Source of the DNA: Gammaproteobacteria bacterium
GTDB lineage: Bacteria > Pseudomonadota > Gammaproteobacteria > Pseudomonadales > Azotimanducaceae
Direction of reading: 5' to 3'
Assembly: GCA_007694905.1 (NCBI GenBank)
Contig: REEU01000142.1
Span: 1-64,000, forward strand
Length of the DNA stretch: 64,000 bases
A model generated the notes under the pieces. That model worked only from the letters and a program-made list of their open reading frames with translations, had not been told where the DNA came from and did not search any database. Made by a program: the position numbers and the translations under genes. This document shows, one piece after another, positions 1-7,860 of this stretch. Each line of letters starts with the position of its first letter. Within the stretch, counting starts at the first letter, position 1.

Positions 1-935
1 GTCCGAAGATCGCGCTCGGCCGCGACGGCGCGGTCTTCGTGAGCTGGACGCGGCGCATCGAGGGGCGCTTCGCCGGTGACGTTTATTTCAGCCGCTCGCT
101 GGACGGCGGTCGCAGCTTCGAGGCGCCGCGACCCGTGCGTGACACCCCCGAACCCACGAGCCATCGTTTCGACACCGTGACGGTAACGCCCTCGGGGCGC
201 CTGTACGTCGCCTGGATCGACAAGCGCGACCTCGCTGCGGCCGAGGCTGCAGGCGAGCCCTTTGCCGGCGCATCCCTTTACTACGCCACCTCGGAGGATC
301 AGGGCGCGACCTTCAGCCCCAACCGGCGCGTTGCGGCGCACAGCTGCGAGTGCTGCCGACTCGCGCCGGTGCCCGCCGGTGAGGATCGGATCCGAATCCT
401 TTGGCGCCACGTCTTCGACGGCAACATCCGCGACCATGCGCTCGCCGAGATCGGACCCGACAGCGCATCGGCGCCGGACCGGGTCAGCCACGAGGACTGG
501 ATGCTGCAAGGTTGCCCCCACGAAGGTCCGCATATGGCCGCCGGCTCCGACGGCGAGCACATGGTCTGGTTCTCCGGCGCGCCCGATGCCGGCGGCGTGC
601 ACTACGGCTATCGCGACCACGCACGCGACTCGACCATCCGCCTGCAGCACCTCGACGCTCGCCCGGGCGCCGGCAAGCCCCAGGTCGCTGTTCGCGACGG
701 GCACGTCGACGTGGTGTGGCTGGCCGTGGGCGCGGAGCGCAGCGAGCTGCTGCATGTCCACTCCCATGACGCCGGCCGCAGCTGGTCGACGCCCCGGGCG
801 GTGGCCACGAGCGCCGGCAGCGTGGATCATCCGCAATTGCTGACGGATGTCGACGGCGTGTGGATCGCATGGCATACGCAGGACGAAGGTTATCGACTGC
901 TGCCGCCTCCTGCGTCGAGCTTCGAAGAACCATGA
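1..935 (+). CDS. Sialidase-like Asp-box beta-propeller protein, 5' end outside the window
   Basis: The frame is open from base 3, so the N-terminus lies upstream of the window. About 310 residues are visible. Three Asp-box (BNR) motifs of the S-x-D-x-G-x-[ST]-[FW] type can be read: SRSLDGGRSF, ATSEDQGATF and VHSHDAGRSW. Such repeats form sialidase-type beta-propellers. The Arg triad of true sialidases cannot be confirmed from this part, so sialidase activity is not claimed; many bacterial members are exported propellers of unknown role. A C-E-C-C cluster (residues CECCRL) lies between propeller blades and could bind metal or form disulfides. The stop codon overlaps the start of the thioredoxin-like gene (ATGA), so the two are probably translated together. 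Confidence 0.7.
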   Translation, partial: PKIALGRDGAVFVSWTRRIEGRFAGDVYFSRSLDGGRSFEAPRPVRDTPEPTSHRFDTVTVTPSGRLYVAWIDKRDLAAAEAAGEPFAGASLYYATSEDQGATFSPNRRVAAHSCECCRLAPVPAGEDRIRILWRHVFDGNIRDHALAEIGPDSASAPDRVSHEDWMLQGCPHEGPHMAAGSDGEHMVWFSGAPDAGGVHYGYRDHARDSTIRLQHLDARPGAGKPQVAVRDGHVDVVWLAVGAERSELLHVHSHDAGRSWSTPRAVATSAGSVDHPQLLTDVDGVWIAWHTQDEGYRLLPPPASSFEEP

Positions 936-1402
936 TCGCCCGCAGCCTGACCCTGCTGCTCGCGCTCACGCTGGCCCACGCGGCCGGTGCCGCGCTGCAG
1001 CCCTTCGACACCGACGCCTTCGACGAGATCAGGACGCGCTACGCCAACGAGACGGTGCTGGTGCTCATCTGGTCCCTCGACTGCCACCACTGCAAGGACG
1101 GCATGGCCAAGGCAGCCGGCCTACTTGACGAGCGACCCGGGTTGAATCTCGTCCTCGTCAATGTGGACCCTGCCGATGAGGCCGCTGCGGTGGCGAGCAC
1201 GCTGCAGAAACTCGGTCTAAGCGAGGCGGACAACTGGCAGTTCGTCGATGCCCCGGCGGCGCGCCTGCGGGCGACCATCGACCCGCAATGGTTCGGTGAG
1301 CTGCCGCGCAGCTACCTCATCGACGCCGAGGGCAACAGCGCCGGTTTCAGCGGCCGGATCTCGCAGGACGCCCTCGATCACTGGCGACAGCGCTCCCGCT
1401 AA
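932..1402 (+). CDS. Exported thioredoxin-like protein with CHHC site
   Basis: This is a 156-residue protein starting at the ATG inside the ATGA overlap with the propeller gene. The N-terminus (MIARSLTLLLALTLAHAAGA) is a clear Sec signal peptide. The mature part has the layout of a short thioredoxin fold. A strand ending in VLIWSLDCHHCKDGM carries a C-x-x-C pair (C-H-H-C), and a later SYLID strand follows a proline-containing turn. It is therefore likely a periplasmic thiol oxidoreductase or a redox partner. The overlap suggests it serves the exported propeller protein, which has its own Cys cluster; that link is inference. The closest named families are TlpA-like and thioredoxin-like proteins, but I cannot assign one. 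Confidence 0.75.
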   Translation: MIARSLTLLLALTLAHAAGAALQPFDTDAFDEIRTRYANETVLVLIWSLDCHHCKDGMAKAAGLLDERPGLNLVLVNVDPADEAAAVASTLQKLGLSEADNWQFVDAPAARLRATIDPQWFGELPRSYLIDAEGNSAGFSGRISQDALDHWRQRSR

Positions 1403-1476
1403 TCCGCCGGCCGGCGCTGGCATGCCCAAGGAGGAGGACGCCGCCGCCAACAGTTTCATCGCGTGGACGCCGGCTG

Positions 1477-1914
1477 TCAGGACTCGGTCAGGGGATTGTG
1501 GACGGAGATGCCCTGGAAACGCGAGAAATCTCGGTCCGCGGACCAGAGCACCCGAACGCCGTGAAACCGGCACAGCGCTGCAACCCGGGCATCATGAATC
1601 ATGGCACCCTGCAGCTTCGCGGGACGGGCGATCTGGTCCAGCGCATCGAGATAACCTTCGCCTTCCGCAAGCACGCCTCCCGTCAGACTCCGCAGCAGTC
1701 GCCTGACGGCATCGAGCGCCGTCCCCATCGGAGTCGGTTCCCGGAAGATCCGCGGATTGGACACGACCGCCAGAAACTCGTGCACACAGGGCCACGGGGC
1801 GCAGACGGGCTCCGGTGCACCGACCGCTGCAGCGAGAACCTCCCGCGCACGCTGATGAAAGGGCATCTCGGGACGGTGCGCGTAGACCAGCAGGTTCGTG
1901 TCGATGGCGATCAC
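1477..1914 (-). CDS. vapC: VapC-type PIN-domain toxin
   Basis: A 145-residue PIN-domain ribonuclease, the toxin of a type II toxin-antitoxin pair. It begins at a GTG inside a GTGA overlap with the antitoxin stop. The opening MIAIDTNLLVYAHR is the classic PIN start with the first metal-binding Asp (D5). Further acidic residues expected of the active site are E46 (CVHEFLAV), D108 (MIHDAR) and D127/D129 near SADRDF. VapC enzymes cleave RNA, often tRNA, when the antitoxin is lost. Length and residue layout look intact, so the toxin is probably functional. Its target cannot be read from sequence. Confidence 0.9.
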   Translation of the reverse strand: MIAIDTNLLVYAHRPEMPFHQRAREVLAAAVGAPEPVCAPWPCVHEFLAVVSNPRIFREPTPMGTALDAVRRLLRSLTGGVLAEGEGYLDALDQIARPAKLQGAMIHDARVAALCRFHGVRVLWSADRDFSRFQGISVHNPLTES

Positions 1915-2156
1915 CCGCCGCGCCCTCGATAGATCTCGTCCCGGAGATCGTTCCACGAAGCGCCCTGAAAGGCATCGGTCAATCCGGTGCCGCCGAAGGT
2001 AGGAAAGTCGAACGCCCGTTCCGAGGCCTGCCGGCGTGCTTCCAGACTGCGCTGCAGCCCTTCCTCGACCAGCGCGCGCAGCGTGGTGCCTTCCCGTCGA
2101 GCGGTGCGGCGCGCCTGTTCGATCAGTTCGTCGGGGAGTTCGAACGTGCTCTTCAT
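1911..2156 (-). CDS. vapB: VapB-type ribbon-helix-helix antitoxin
   Basis: An 81-residue antitoxin. The N-terminal half (MKSTFELPDELIEQARRTAR onward) is a ribbon-helix-helix DNA-binding domain of the VapB/DUF2191 type. The C-terminal tail (residues about 45-81) would wrap the toxin. The upstream gene order antitoxin-toxin with a GTGA overlap is the usual arrangement for tight coupling. No Shine-Dalgarno sequence precedes the ATG. The best promoter places the transcript start within about ten bases of the start codon, so a leaderless or near-leaderless mRNA is likely. A perfect palindrome covers the start codon and probably mediates self-repression. Confidence 0.88.
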   Translation of the reverse strand: MKSTFELPDELIEQARRTARREGTTLRALVEEGLQRSLEARRQASERAFDFPTFGGTGLTDAFQGASWNDLRDEIYRGRGG

Positions 2157-2197
2157 ATGGGTAACCCATATTCTAAATATGGCTTGACCATATCCAA
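2155..2197 (-). promoter_or_regulatory. vapBC promoter with two palindromic operators
   Basis: On the minus strand, TTGGAT (2197-2192), a 16-base spacer and TAGAAT (2175-2170) form a plausible sigma-70 promoter. Two inverted repeats with the same ATATGG/CCATAT arms lie over it: ATATGGGTAACCCATAT at 2155-2171, a perfect 8-bp palindrome around one base, and ATATGGCTTGACCATAT at 2177-2193. The first also covers the vapB start codon. Their centres are 22 bp apart, about two helical turns, which would suit two RHH dimers on one DNA face. The sequence is directly visible; operator function is inferred. Confidence 0.65.
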
Positions 2198-2203
2198 AAT
2201 CGT

Positions 2204-2391
2204 CTACAACAGCAACGAGTCGCCGTTACCTGTCAGCCATGGTCGCAGCAACCCGGTCTGGCGGACGATCAGGCGGACAAGCAGAGATCTCGGCAGCTCC
2301 GACAGACCGCCGCCGCGACTCAGTCGTCCCCAGACCTGCCACCGCTGTGCCAGCACGAGCTCGACATGTCGACGTGGATACGCGGCGCAGA
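2204..2391 (-). other. Uncertain open stretch between vapB promoter and regA
   Basis: This gap downstream of regA holds about 60 codons without a stop on the minus strand, ending at the TAG at 2206-2204. The reading looks protein-like (AAYPRRHVELVLAQRWQVWG and onward), but there is no convincing start or Shine-Dalgarno sequence. It may be the worn C-terminus of a lost gene or a chance reading in GC-rich DNA. I do not recognise a family. Confidence 0.15.
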
Positions 2392-2394
2392 GAA

Positions 2395-2949
2395 TCAGCG
2401 GCGTACGGGCCGCTTGGCCAGCTTCCGCTGCAGCGTGCGACGGTGCATGTTCAGGGCGCGCGCGGTGGCCGAGACATTGCCGTCGTGGTCAGCCAGCACG
2501 CGCTGGATGTGCTCCCACTCGAGGCGGTCGATGGAGGGCGGTGCGGGGCTCACCGGCAGGGTGGGGTTGGGCTCGCCCTGTTCCAGCGCAGCGAGGATCT
2601 CCTCGGGGGTCGCCGGCTTCGGCAGGTAGTTGGCCGCACCGAGCTTCACCGCTTCCACGGCCGTAGCGATGCTGGCGTAACCGGTCAGCACCAGCACCCG
2701 TGGCGACGGCTCGAGCCCGGCGAGCATGGCCACGAGTTCCAGACCGGACCCGTCCGGCAGCTTGAGATCGACGATGGCGCGGCCTGGACAGAAGCCGTCG
2801 AGCACGGCGCGAGCAGACACGAGATCAGCCGCGACACGAACCTCGAAGCCGCGCCGGCGCAGCGCCGCGCCGAGCACATCACGGAAAACAGGATCGTCAT
2901 CCACCAGCAGCATGCTGCCGCGGCCCTCCTGCGCCTGGGCAGCAGTCAT
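2395..2949 (-). CDS. regA: RegA/PrrA/ActR-type redox response regulator
   Basis: A 184-residue regulator. The receiver domain (residues 12-125) has the acidic pair in LLVDDDP, phospho-acceptor D61 (AIVDLKLPDGSG), the switch Thr in VLTGYAS and the Lys in YLPKP. A short linker rich in Pro leads to a Fis-type helix-turn-helix whose end, NMHRRTLQRKLAKRPVRR, is the near-invariant RegA signature. In Rhodobacter and relatives, RegA controls respiration, carbon and nitrogen fixation and photosynthesis under low oxygen. The ATG at 2949 overlaps the kinase stop (ATGA), giving a regB-regA operon. RegB homology in the adjoining gene supports the assignment. Confidence 0.92.
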   Translation of the reverse strand: MTAAQAQEGRGSMLLVDDDPVFRDVLGAALRRRGFEVRVAADLVSARAVLDGFCPGRAIVDLKLPDGSGLELVAMLAGLEPSPRVLVLTGYASIATAVEAVKLGAANYLPKPATPEEILAALEQGEPNPTLPVSPAPPSIDRLEWEHIQRVLADHDGNVSATARALNMHRRTLQRKLAKRPVRR

Positions 2950-4184
2950 GCCGATGCCTGCAGCGCGTGCAGGGGCAGGCGGATCGCGACGTGCACGCCG
3001 CCACCCTCGCGCTGCCGGAGACTGACGGTTCCGCCGAACCGTTCGATCGTGGCATTGGCCAGCAGCAACCCCATGCCCATGCCCTCGCCCATGGCGCCGC
3101 TGCCGCCGCCGCGTGCCTGAAAACCCGGCCCCTGATCGAGGATATCGATCTCCAATGCATCCCCATGCCAGTGCACGCGGCACTCCACGGGCTGTTCCGA
3201 GGCGGCCGCCGCGTTGTCCAGCAGATTGAGCAGCGCCTGCTGCAGCGTGGGTTCCGGACGGATCTCGGGCGCGGCGCCGGAGCCGTTGCAACTCAGCTGC
3301 AACCGCGAGCGGGGGCGATACAACGCCAAGCGCGCGCCGAGTTCCTCGAACAACTCATCCACCGGCAGCGGCGGCGCGGACTGCTCGCCGCTGGCAGTCA
3401 TGCGCAAGCGACCGAGGGTGTCGCGACACGTTGCGACCTGGGCAAGCAGCATGTCGAGCTGCTCCCGCTGTGCGCCCTCGCTCTGGTCGGCCAGTTCGCT
3501 GGCGATCACCGCAATGCTGCCAAGCGGCGTCGACAGCTCGTGAGCGGTCCCCGCCGCCAGCGTGGCGACGCCGATGATCTGTTCATTGCGCAGGTTTTCC
3601 TCGCGCTCCGCCGCCAGCGCCTGCTCCCGCGCCCGCAGCAGGTTGACCATGCTGGTGCCGAAGTAGGTGATCAGCCCTGCCGCCAGCACGAAGGTCAGCC
3701 ACATACCCGCAACGTGCAGCGTGAAGCTGTCGAGATGGTGATGCTCCACCGCCACCACGGGTCGATGGTAGAGCACCAGCAGGCTGTAGCCGGCCACCGT
3801 CATCGCCATGATGATCCAGGTCCGGCCCCGATCCAGCATGATGACCGCGACGGCGATGGGGACGAGATAGAGGCTCACGAGCGGATTGGTCCAGCCACCG
3901 CTGAAGTACAGCAGCGCGGTGAGGCCGGCCACGTCGACGACGAGCTGCCATAACAGTTCGCCCTCGCGCAGCCGTTGGGGGCGACGCCGAACGCGCCACC
4001 AGGAGCCTACGGTGAGCAGCGCCAGCGCAGCGATGACGACGAGCAGCGGTGCAAGCGGCAACGGCAACTCGAACCCGTAATGCACGGCAAGCGTCGTGAG
4101 CAGCAGAGCCGTGAGCAGGAGCGCCCGAACGCTCAGCAACCGTTCGATGTTGGCCGCCAACGATACCGCGTGCTGCGTCGTCAC
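2946..4184 (-). CDS. regB: RegB/PrrB-type membrane redox sensor histidine kinase
   Basis: A 412-residue kinase if started at the GTG at 4184, which has a GGAG six bases upstream; a longer in-frame start lies at 4244. Six or so membrane helices fill residues about 17-185. The loop GGWTNP at 96-101 matches the RegB ubiquinone-binding heptad. The H-box GTAHELSTPLGS places the phospho-acceptor at H215. C253 in VATCRDTLGRLR corresponds to the redox-active Cys of the RegB redox box. N-, G1- and G2-type ATP-binding motifs follow (LLNLLDNA, DQGPGF, GMGLLLAN). All sensory elements seem present, so redox sensing through quinone and Cys is likely retained. Confidence 0.92.
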   Translation of the reverse strand: MTTQHAVSLAANIERLLSVRALLLTALLLTTLAVHYGFELPLPLAPLLVVIAALALLTVGSWWRVRRRPQRLREGELLWQLVVDVAGLTALLYFSGGWTNPLVSLYLVPIAVAVIMLDRGRTWIIMAMTVAGYSLLVLYHRPVVAVEHHHLDSFTLHVAGMWLTFVLAAGLITYFGTSMVNLLRAREQALAAEREENLRNEQIIGVATLAAGTAHELSTPLGSIAVIASELADQSEGAQREQLDMLLAQVATCRDTLGRLRMTASGEQSAPPLPVDELFEELGARLALYRPRSRLQLSCNGSGAAPEIRPEPTLQQALLNLLDNAAAASEQPVECRVHWHGDALEIDILDQGPGFQARGGGSGAMGEGMGMGLLLANATIERFGGTVSLRQREGGGVHVAIRLPLHALQASA

Positions 4185-4409
4185 CTGAGCTCCACTTACG
4201 GCTGCGAAATGCAGTATAGCGCCGCGCGCGGCAGACAGCGGCAAAGCCTGGCCGCCCGATGCAGAACGGGCTTACGGCTCGAGCGCCCAACGCGGCATCC
4301 TCAGATCGTCTTCCGGATCGCCCATCAAAGCGGGCAGTCGAGTGTGGCAGACTGAGCTGTCAGCCACGACACCGTTGGCCAACCCGACCCAACACACTGG
4401 AACCCGCGC

Positions 4410-5891
4410 ATGACCAGCAATCGAACCCGCTATCGAGTCGCCATCATCGGTGCCGGTCCCGGAGGCATCTGCAGCGCCATCAAGCTCATGGAGGCAGGCA
4501 TCCGGGACTTCGTCGTCCTCGAGAAGGCCACAGGCGTAGGCGGAACCTGGTGGCACAACCGCTACCCGGGCGCCGAATGCGACGTACCGTCGCACCTGTA
4601 TTCGTTCTCCTTCGAAATCAGGAAGGACTGGTCACGCCCCTATGCTGGCCAGCAGGAGATCCTGGAGTACATGCAGCACTGCGCCGAAAAGTATGCCGTG
4701 CTGCCGTTCGTGCGCTTCGGCGACGCGGTCTCTGCGGCGCACTGGCAGGAAGGCGCTGCCCGCTGGGAGCTGGTCACTGAAAGCGGTCAGCGTATCGAGG
4801 CCGACGCGGTGATCAGCGCGATTGGCATGTTCAACGAGCTCGCCTACCCCGGTATTCCGGGCCTGGACAGCTTTGAGGGGCACTGTTTCCACTCCGCCCG
4901 CTGGGACCATGACCACGATCTCGACGGACGCCGCGTCGCGGTCATCGGCAGTGCGGCCAGCGCCGTACAGTTTGTCCCGGAGATCGCCGAGAAAGTCGCC
5001 GGACTCGACCTCTACCAGCGCACGGCCAACTGGGTCCTGCCCAAGGACGACGCGCCCTACACTGCGGAACAGCTCGAGCACTTCCGTAGTCACCCCACCG
5101 CGGTAGCCGACCGGCGCGAGGAGCTCTACGAAGCCCTGGAGAATTTCATCACCTTCTCCAACACCAAAGCGCTGACGCAAGCCGAAGCTGCCGGGCTGGA
5201 GAACCTTCAGACCGTCCGCGACCCCGAACTGCGCCGCAAGCTCACCCCGACCCATCCCTTCGGCTGCAAGCGGCCACTGGCATCCAACCGCTTCTACCCG
5301 GTGTTCAACATGGATCATGTCCATCTGATCACCGATCCGATCGAGCGCATCACGCCCCGCGGCGTGGTCAGCGCCGACGGCACGGAGCGCGCCGTCGACA
5401 CACTGATCCTGGCCACCGGTTTTCAGACGGGGCGCTACCTCTCAGCGATCGATGTCACCGGCCGCGGCGAGCGCTCGCTGAATGACGCCTGGCGCGACGG
5501 CGCCCAGGCCTACCTGGGAATCACCACGGCGGGATTTCCCAACCTGTTCATGCTCTATGGTCCGAACACGAACAACGGGTCGATCCTCTACATGCTGGAA
5601 CGTCAGGTCGACTACGCGCTGCGCCGGATCCTGCAACTGGAACGTGAAAGCCTCGCATGGATCGACATCCGCGAAGCGGCGATGGCCCAATACAATACGC
5701 GACTGCAGCAGGACATCGACAAGGTGGAGGTCTGGCAAGCCGGCTGCAGCGGCTACTACCGGGCACCTTCGGGACGGGTGGTCACCCAGTGGCCGCACAC
5801 CATGGCCGAATTCCGGGCCCGGACCAACCGTGATGACAGCGACGCCTACGAGTCTGCGCCACGGTCGGGCGCGCGGGCATCATCCCGATAG
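4410..5891 (+). CDS. Flavin monooxygenase of the Baeyer-Villiger type
   Basis: A 493-residue class B flavoprotein monooxygenase. An N-terminal FAD Rossmann motif (VAIIGAGPGG, residues about 10-19) is followed by GGTWWHNRYPGAECDVPS, typical of Baeyer-Villiger enzymes. The fingerprint F-x-G-x-x-x-H-x-x-x-W is present as FEGHCFHSARW, and a second nucleotide motif (VAVIGSAASA) should bind NADPH. Such enzymes insert oxygen next to ketones to give esters or lactones, for example in cyclic ketone, terpene or steroid breakdown. The substrate is unknown. The PhyH-like gene follows 35 bases downstream on the same strand, suggesting a joint oxidative pathway. Confidence 0.85.
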   Translation: MTSNRTRYRVAIIGAGPGGICSAIKLMEAGIRDFVVLEKATGVGGTWWHNRYPGAECDVPSHLYSFSFEIRKDWSRPYAGQQEILEYMQHCAEKYAVLPFVRFGDAVSAAHWQEGAARWELVTESGQRIEADAVISAIGMFNELAYPGIPGLDSFEGHCFHSARWDHDHDLDGRRVAVIGSAASAVQFVPEIAEKVAGLDLYQRTANWVLPKDDAPYTAEQLEHFRSHPTAVADRREELYEALENFITFSNTKALTQAEAAGLENLQTVRDPELRRKLTPTHPFGCKRPLASNRFYPVFNMDHVHLITDPIERITPRGVVSADGTERAVDTLILATGFQTGRYLSAIDVTGRGERSLNDAWRDGAQAYLGITTAGFPNLFMLYGPNTNNGSILYMLERQVDYALRRILQLERESLAWIDIREAAMAQYNTRLQQDIDKVEVWQAGCSGYYRAPSGRVVTQWPHTMAEFRARTNRDDSDAYESAPRSGARASSR

Positions 5892-5926
5892 ACGAAAAAG
5901 CGTCGGCCTTCAGGGGAGAATGGCGA

Positions 5927-6781
5927 ATGGCTCGATCGACCGCGCTCAGCATCGACCCGGTTCTCGTGACCCGGTACCGGGAGGATGGCGTCGTGCATCT
6001 GCCGGGGGTGCTGTCGCCGCAAACGCTCGAGCGGGCGCAGGAAGCCTACCATTGGAGCCTGGCCAACCCGGGGCCCGGGGCGGCCCGGCTCCCGGACCGC
6101 AACCCCGGCACGTTCTACCAGGACCTTGCCAATCCCGCCGCGCTGACGCGCTACGCTGCGCTGACACGGGCATGCGAGCTCCCGGACCTGGTGGCCGCGC
6201 TGTGGGGCGAATCGCAGGTGTGGTTCATGTACGAGCAGGTCTTCGCCAAGTCCGGCGCTGCCACGCGGCGCACGCCATGGCACCAGGACGCACCCTACCT
6301 TCCCGTGCGCGGCGATCACCTCTCCGTCGCCTGGCTCTCCTTTGAGCCGGTCGCCGCGCCGGAGGCGCTGGAATTCATACGCGGTTCGCACCGCGGCCCC
6401 ATATACGACGGCTCGCGCTTCGACCCCGACGACGATGCCGCACCACTGTACGGCGACGGCAGCCTGCCGCCGTTGCCCGACATCGAAGCGCAGCGGGAAC
6501 GCTGGCCGATCGTTTCCTGGGCCACCGAACCCGGCGACGTGGTGATGTTCCACCCGGCGGCCCTGCACGGTGGCGCCGCAACCAGCGAGAATCGCAGCCG
6601 ACACACGCTGTCACTGCGGTTCTTTGGCCCGGACGCGGTGGTGGCGGCTCGGCCAGGCAGTCAGAGTGCCGAGCGTGCCGCGAGCTCCGGCGGCGCCGAC
6701 GCGCACCCCCTGACACGGATGCGGGCGCTTGCGGACGGGACGCCGTTCCGCGATGACGCCTTTCCCCGTTTGAGACCCTGA
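5927..6781 (+). CDS. Phytanoyl-CoA dioxygenase (PhyH) family oxygenase
   Basis: A 284-residue Fe(II)/2-oxoglutarate oxygenase. The metal-binding H-x-D is seen in PWHQDAPYLPV, and the distal His and the Arg for 2-oxoglutarate fall in DVVMFHPAALHGG and SRHTLSLRF. The length fits the PhyH family, whose members hydroxylate small molecules, lipids or secondary metabolites. An AGGGGAGA Shine-Dalgarno lies ahead of the ATG. It is probably cotranscribed with the preceding Baeyer-Villiger-type enzyme. I infer paired hydroxylation and ring oxidation of one substrate, but nothing in the sequence names it. Confidence 0.82.
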   Translation: MARSTALSIDPVLVTRYREDGVVHLPGVLSPQTLERAQEAYHWSLANPGPGAARLPDRNPGTFYQDLANPAALTRYAALTRACELPDLVAALWGESQVWFMYEQVFAKSGAATRRTPWHQDAPYLPVRGDHLSVAWLSFEPVAAPEALEFIRGSHRGPIYDGSRFDPDDDAAPLYGDGSLPPLPDIEAQRERWPIVSWATEPGDVVMFHPAALHGGAATSENRSRHTLSLRFFGPDAVVAARPGSQSAERAASSGGADAHPLTRMRALADGTPFRDDAFPRLRP

Positions 6782-6797
6782 CGGCGGCGACCCGGCT

Positions 6798-7241
6798 TCA
6801 TGCTCGGACGATGATGGTCTTACATGGGGCAGCGTGCATGACCTTGTGCGAAACGCTGCCCAGGACCATTCCCTTGAAGTCGCTGAGCCCGCGACTGCCC
6901 ATGACGATGGCGTCCACGTGGGACCGTTCCGCCTCGGCCAGGATCGCCTCCGTCACATCACCGAGCGCGACTTCGGGCACGATGTCCACTGCCGGGCTCT
7001 TCCCAAGTGCCGACAACAGGTCCCTTATGAGGTCCTGGCCCGCCTGCAGGACCTCTTCCCGCGTCACGTCCAGAGAAGGCGCTCCAGCCGCAACGCCAAG
7101 TGCATCATCAGCCTTAGGCCACTCGGGCACGTTCAGCACTCTGACGGTGGCCTCATCCCCGGCGGCCAGCGCCACGGCCACTTCGAGCGCATGACGCGAA
7201 TGCTTGGAGCCGTCGACCGGCACCAGAACGGATCGGTACAT
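6798..7241 (-). CDS. Universal stress protein (UspA family)
   Basis: A 147-residue single Usp domain. The start at 7241 is set by GGAGG just upstream and by the family opening [20 protein letters not shown]. The ATP-binding signature G-x2-G-x9-G-[ST] is present as [17 protein letters not shown], so it probably binds ATP. Usp proteins of this type often sit next to osmolyte or ion transporters (TeaD with the TeaABC ectoine carrier is the known case). Here it lies directly downstream of a decayed BCCT transporter and in the same direction, which suggests it once served that carrier. Confidence 0.9.
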   Translation of the reverse strand: MYRSVLVPVDGSKHSRHALEVAVALAAGDEATVRVLNVPEWPKADDALGVAAGAPSLDVTREEVLQAGQDLIRDLLSALGKSPAVDIVPEVALGDVTEAILAEAERSHVDAIVMGSRGLSDFKGMVLGSVSHKVMHAAPCKTIIVRA

Positions 7242-7339
7242 GAATCCTCCTCGTGAGCCATGATCCGGCCCCACCGAGAGAAACATGTTTCGACGCCCGT
7301 GTCAGGCGCCGGCCCCGTGTGCGGACGACACCGCGCGAA

Positions 7340-7815
7340 CCTTGAATTCCCGGCGCAAAGCGATCCAGAAGCTGCAGCGCCGTACCACCATAGACGGCGA
7401 GCCAGACAAACACGAACCGTGTAGGCAGCAGCAGCGTACCGGAGACGAACTGACGGATCGTGCGACCTCTGGACACCCGAGCAATGAAGATGCCTAGGAA
7501 CGGTGACCAGGAAAGTCACCAGGCCCAATAGAAAATCGTCCACTGCTGCTGGAACTGCCCACCATCTACAGCGTCGTTGCGAAAACTCAGCTCGACGATG
7601 TTCTGGAGGTGGCTACCAAAGCTCTCCAGGAAGAGGCGCACGTTGAACAGGGTGTTGCCGACAGGAAACACGTACGCAATCAGCAGAACCTGGTTGGCCA
7701 CCGAGACATCGAGTCCGGTCAGGCGGTGCAGAACCGTGCCGACCACAGACCCGCGGTTTGCCCGCCCTGTGAGCACTCCGGATTCGGGCAAGGGCCATGA
7801 CGTTCCTTCCAACAT
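7340..7815 (-). pseudogene. Remnant of a BCCT-family osmolyte transporter
   Basis: Read on the minus strand, one frame gives NTLFNVRLFLESFGSHLQN, then QQQWTIFYWAW, a TGA, then [20 protein letters not shown] and [16 protein letters not shown]. This is the conserved core of betaine/carnitine/choline transporters around transmembrane helices 7-9, where the family normally has a second Trp exactly at the TGA (7518-7516). The remnant covers only about 140 of the usual 500 or more residues. The N-terminal part is missing, cut off near the aldehyde dehydrogenase stop, and homology fades after [12 protein letters not shown]. One nonsense codon plus both ends lost make it a clear pseudogene. Sec read-through is not plausible because the neighbouring residue pattern calls for Trp. 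Confidence 0.82.
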
Positions 7816-7860
7816 GCGACCACTCCGCTTATCGCCCGGGGCTGCGCGGCGGCAGCGACG

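Noticed and set aside
7516-7518. In-frame TGA in the BCCT reading as selenocysteine
   Set aside because: The residue expected from the family is Trp, no SECIS-like structure was sought or seen, and the gene lacks both ends. A nonsense mutation is simpler.
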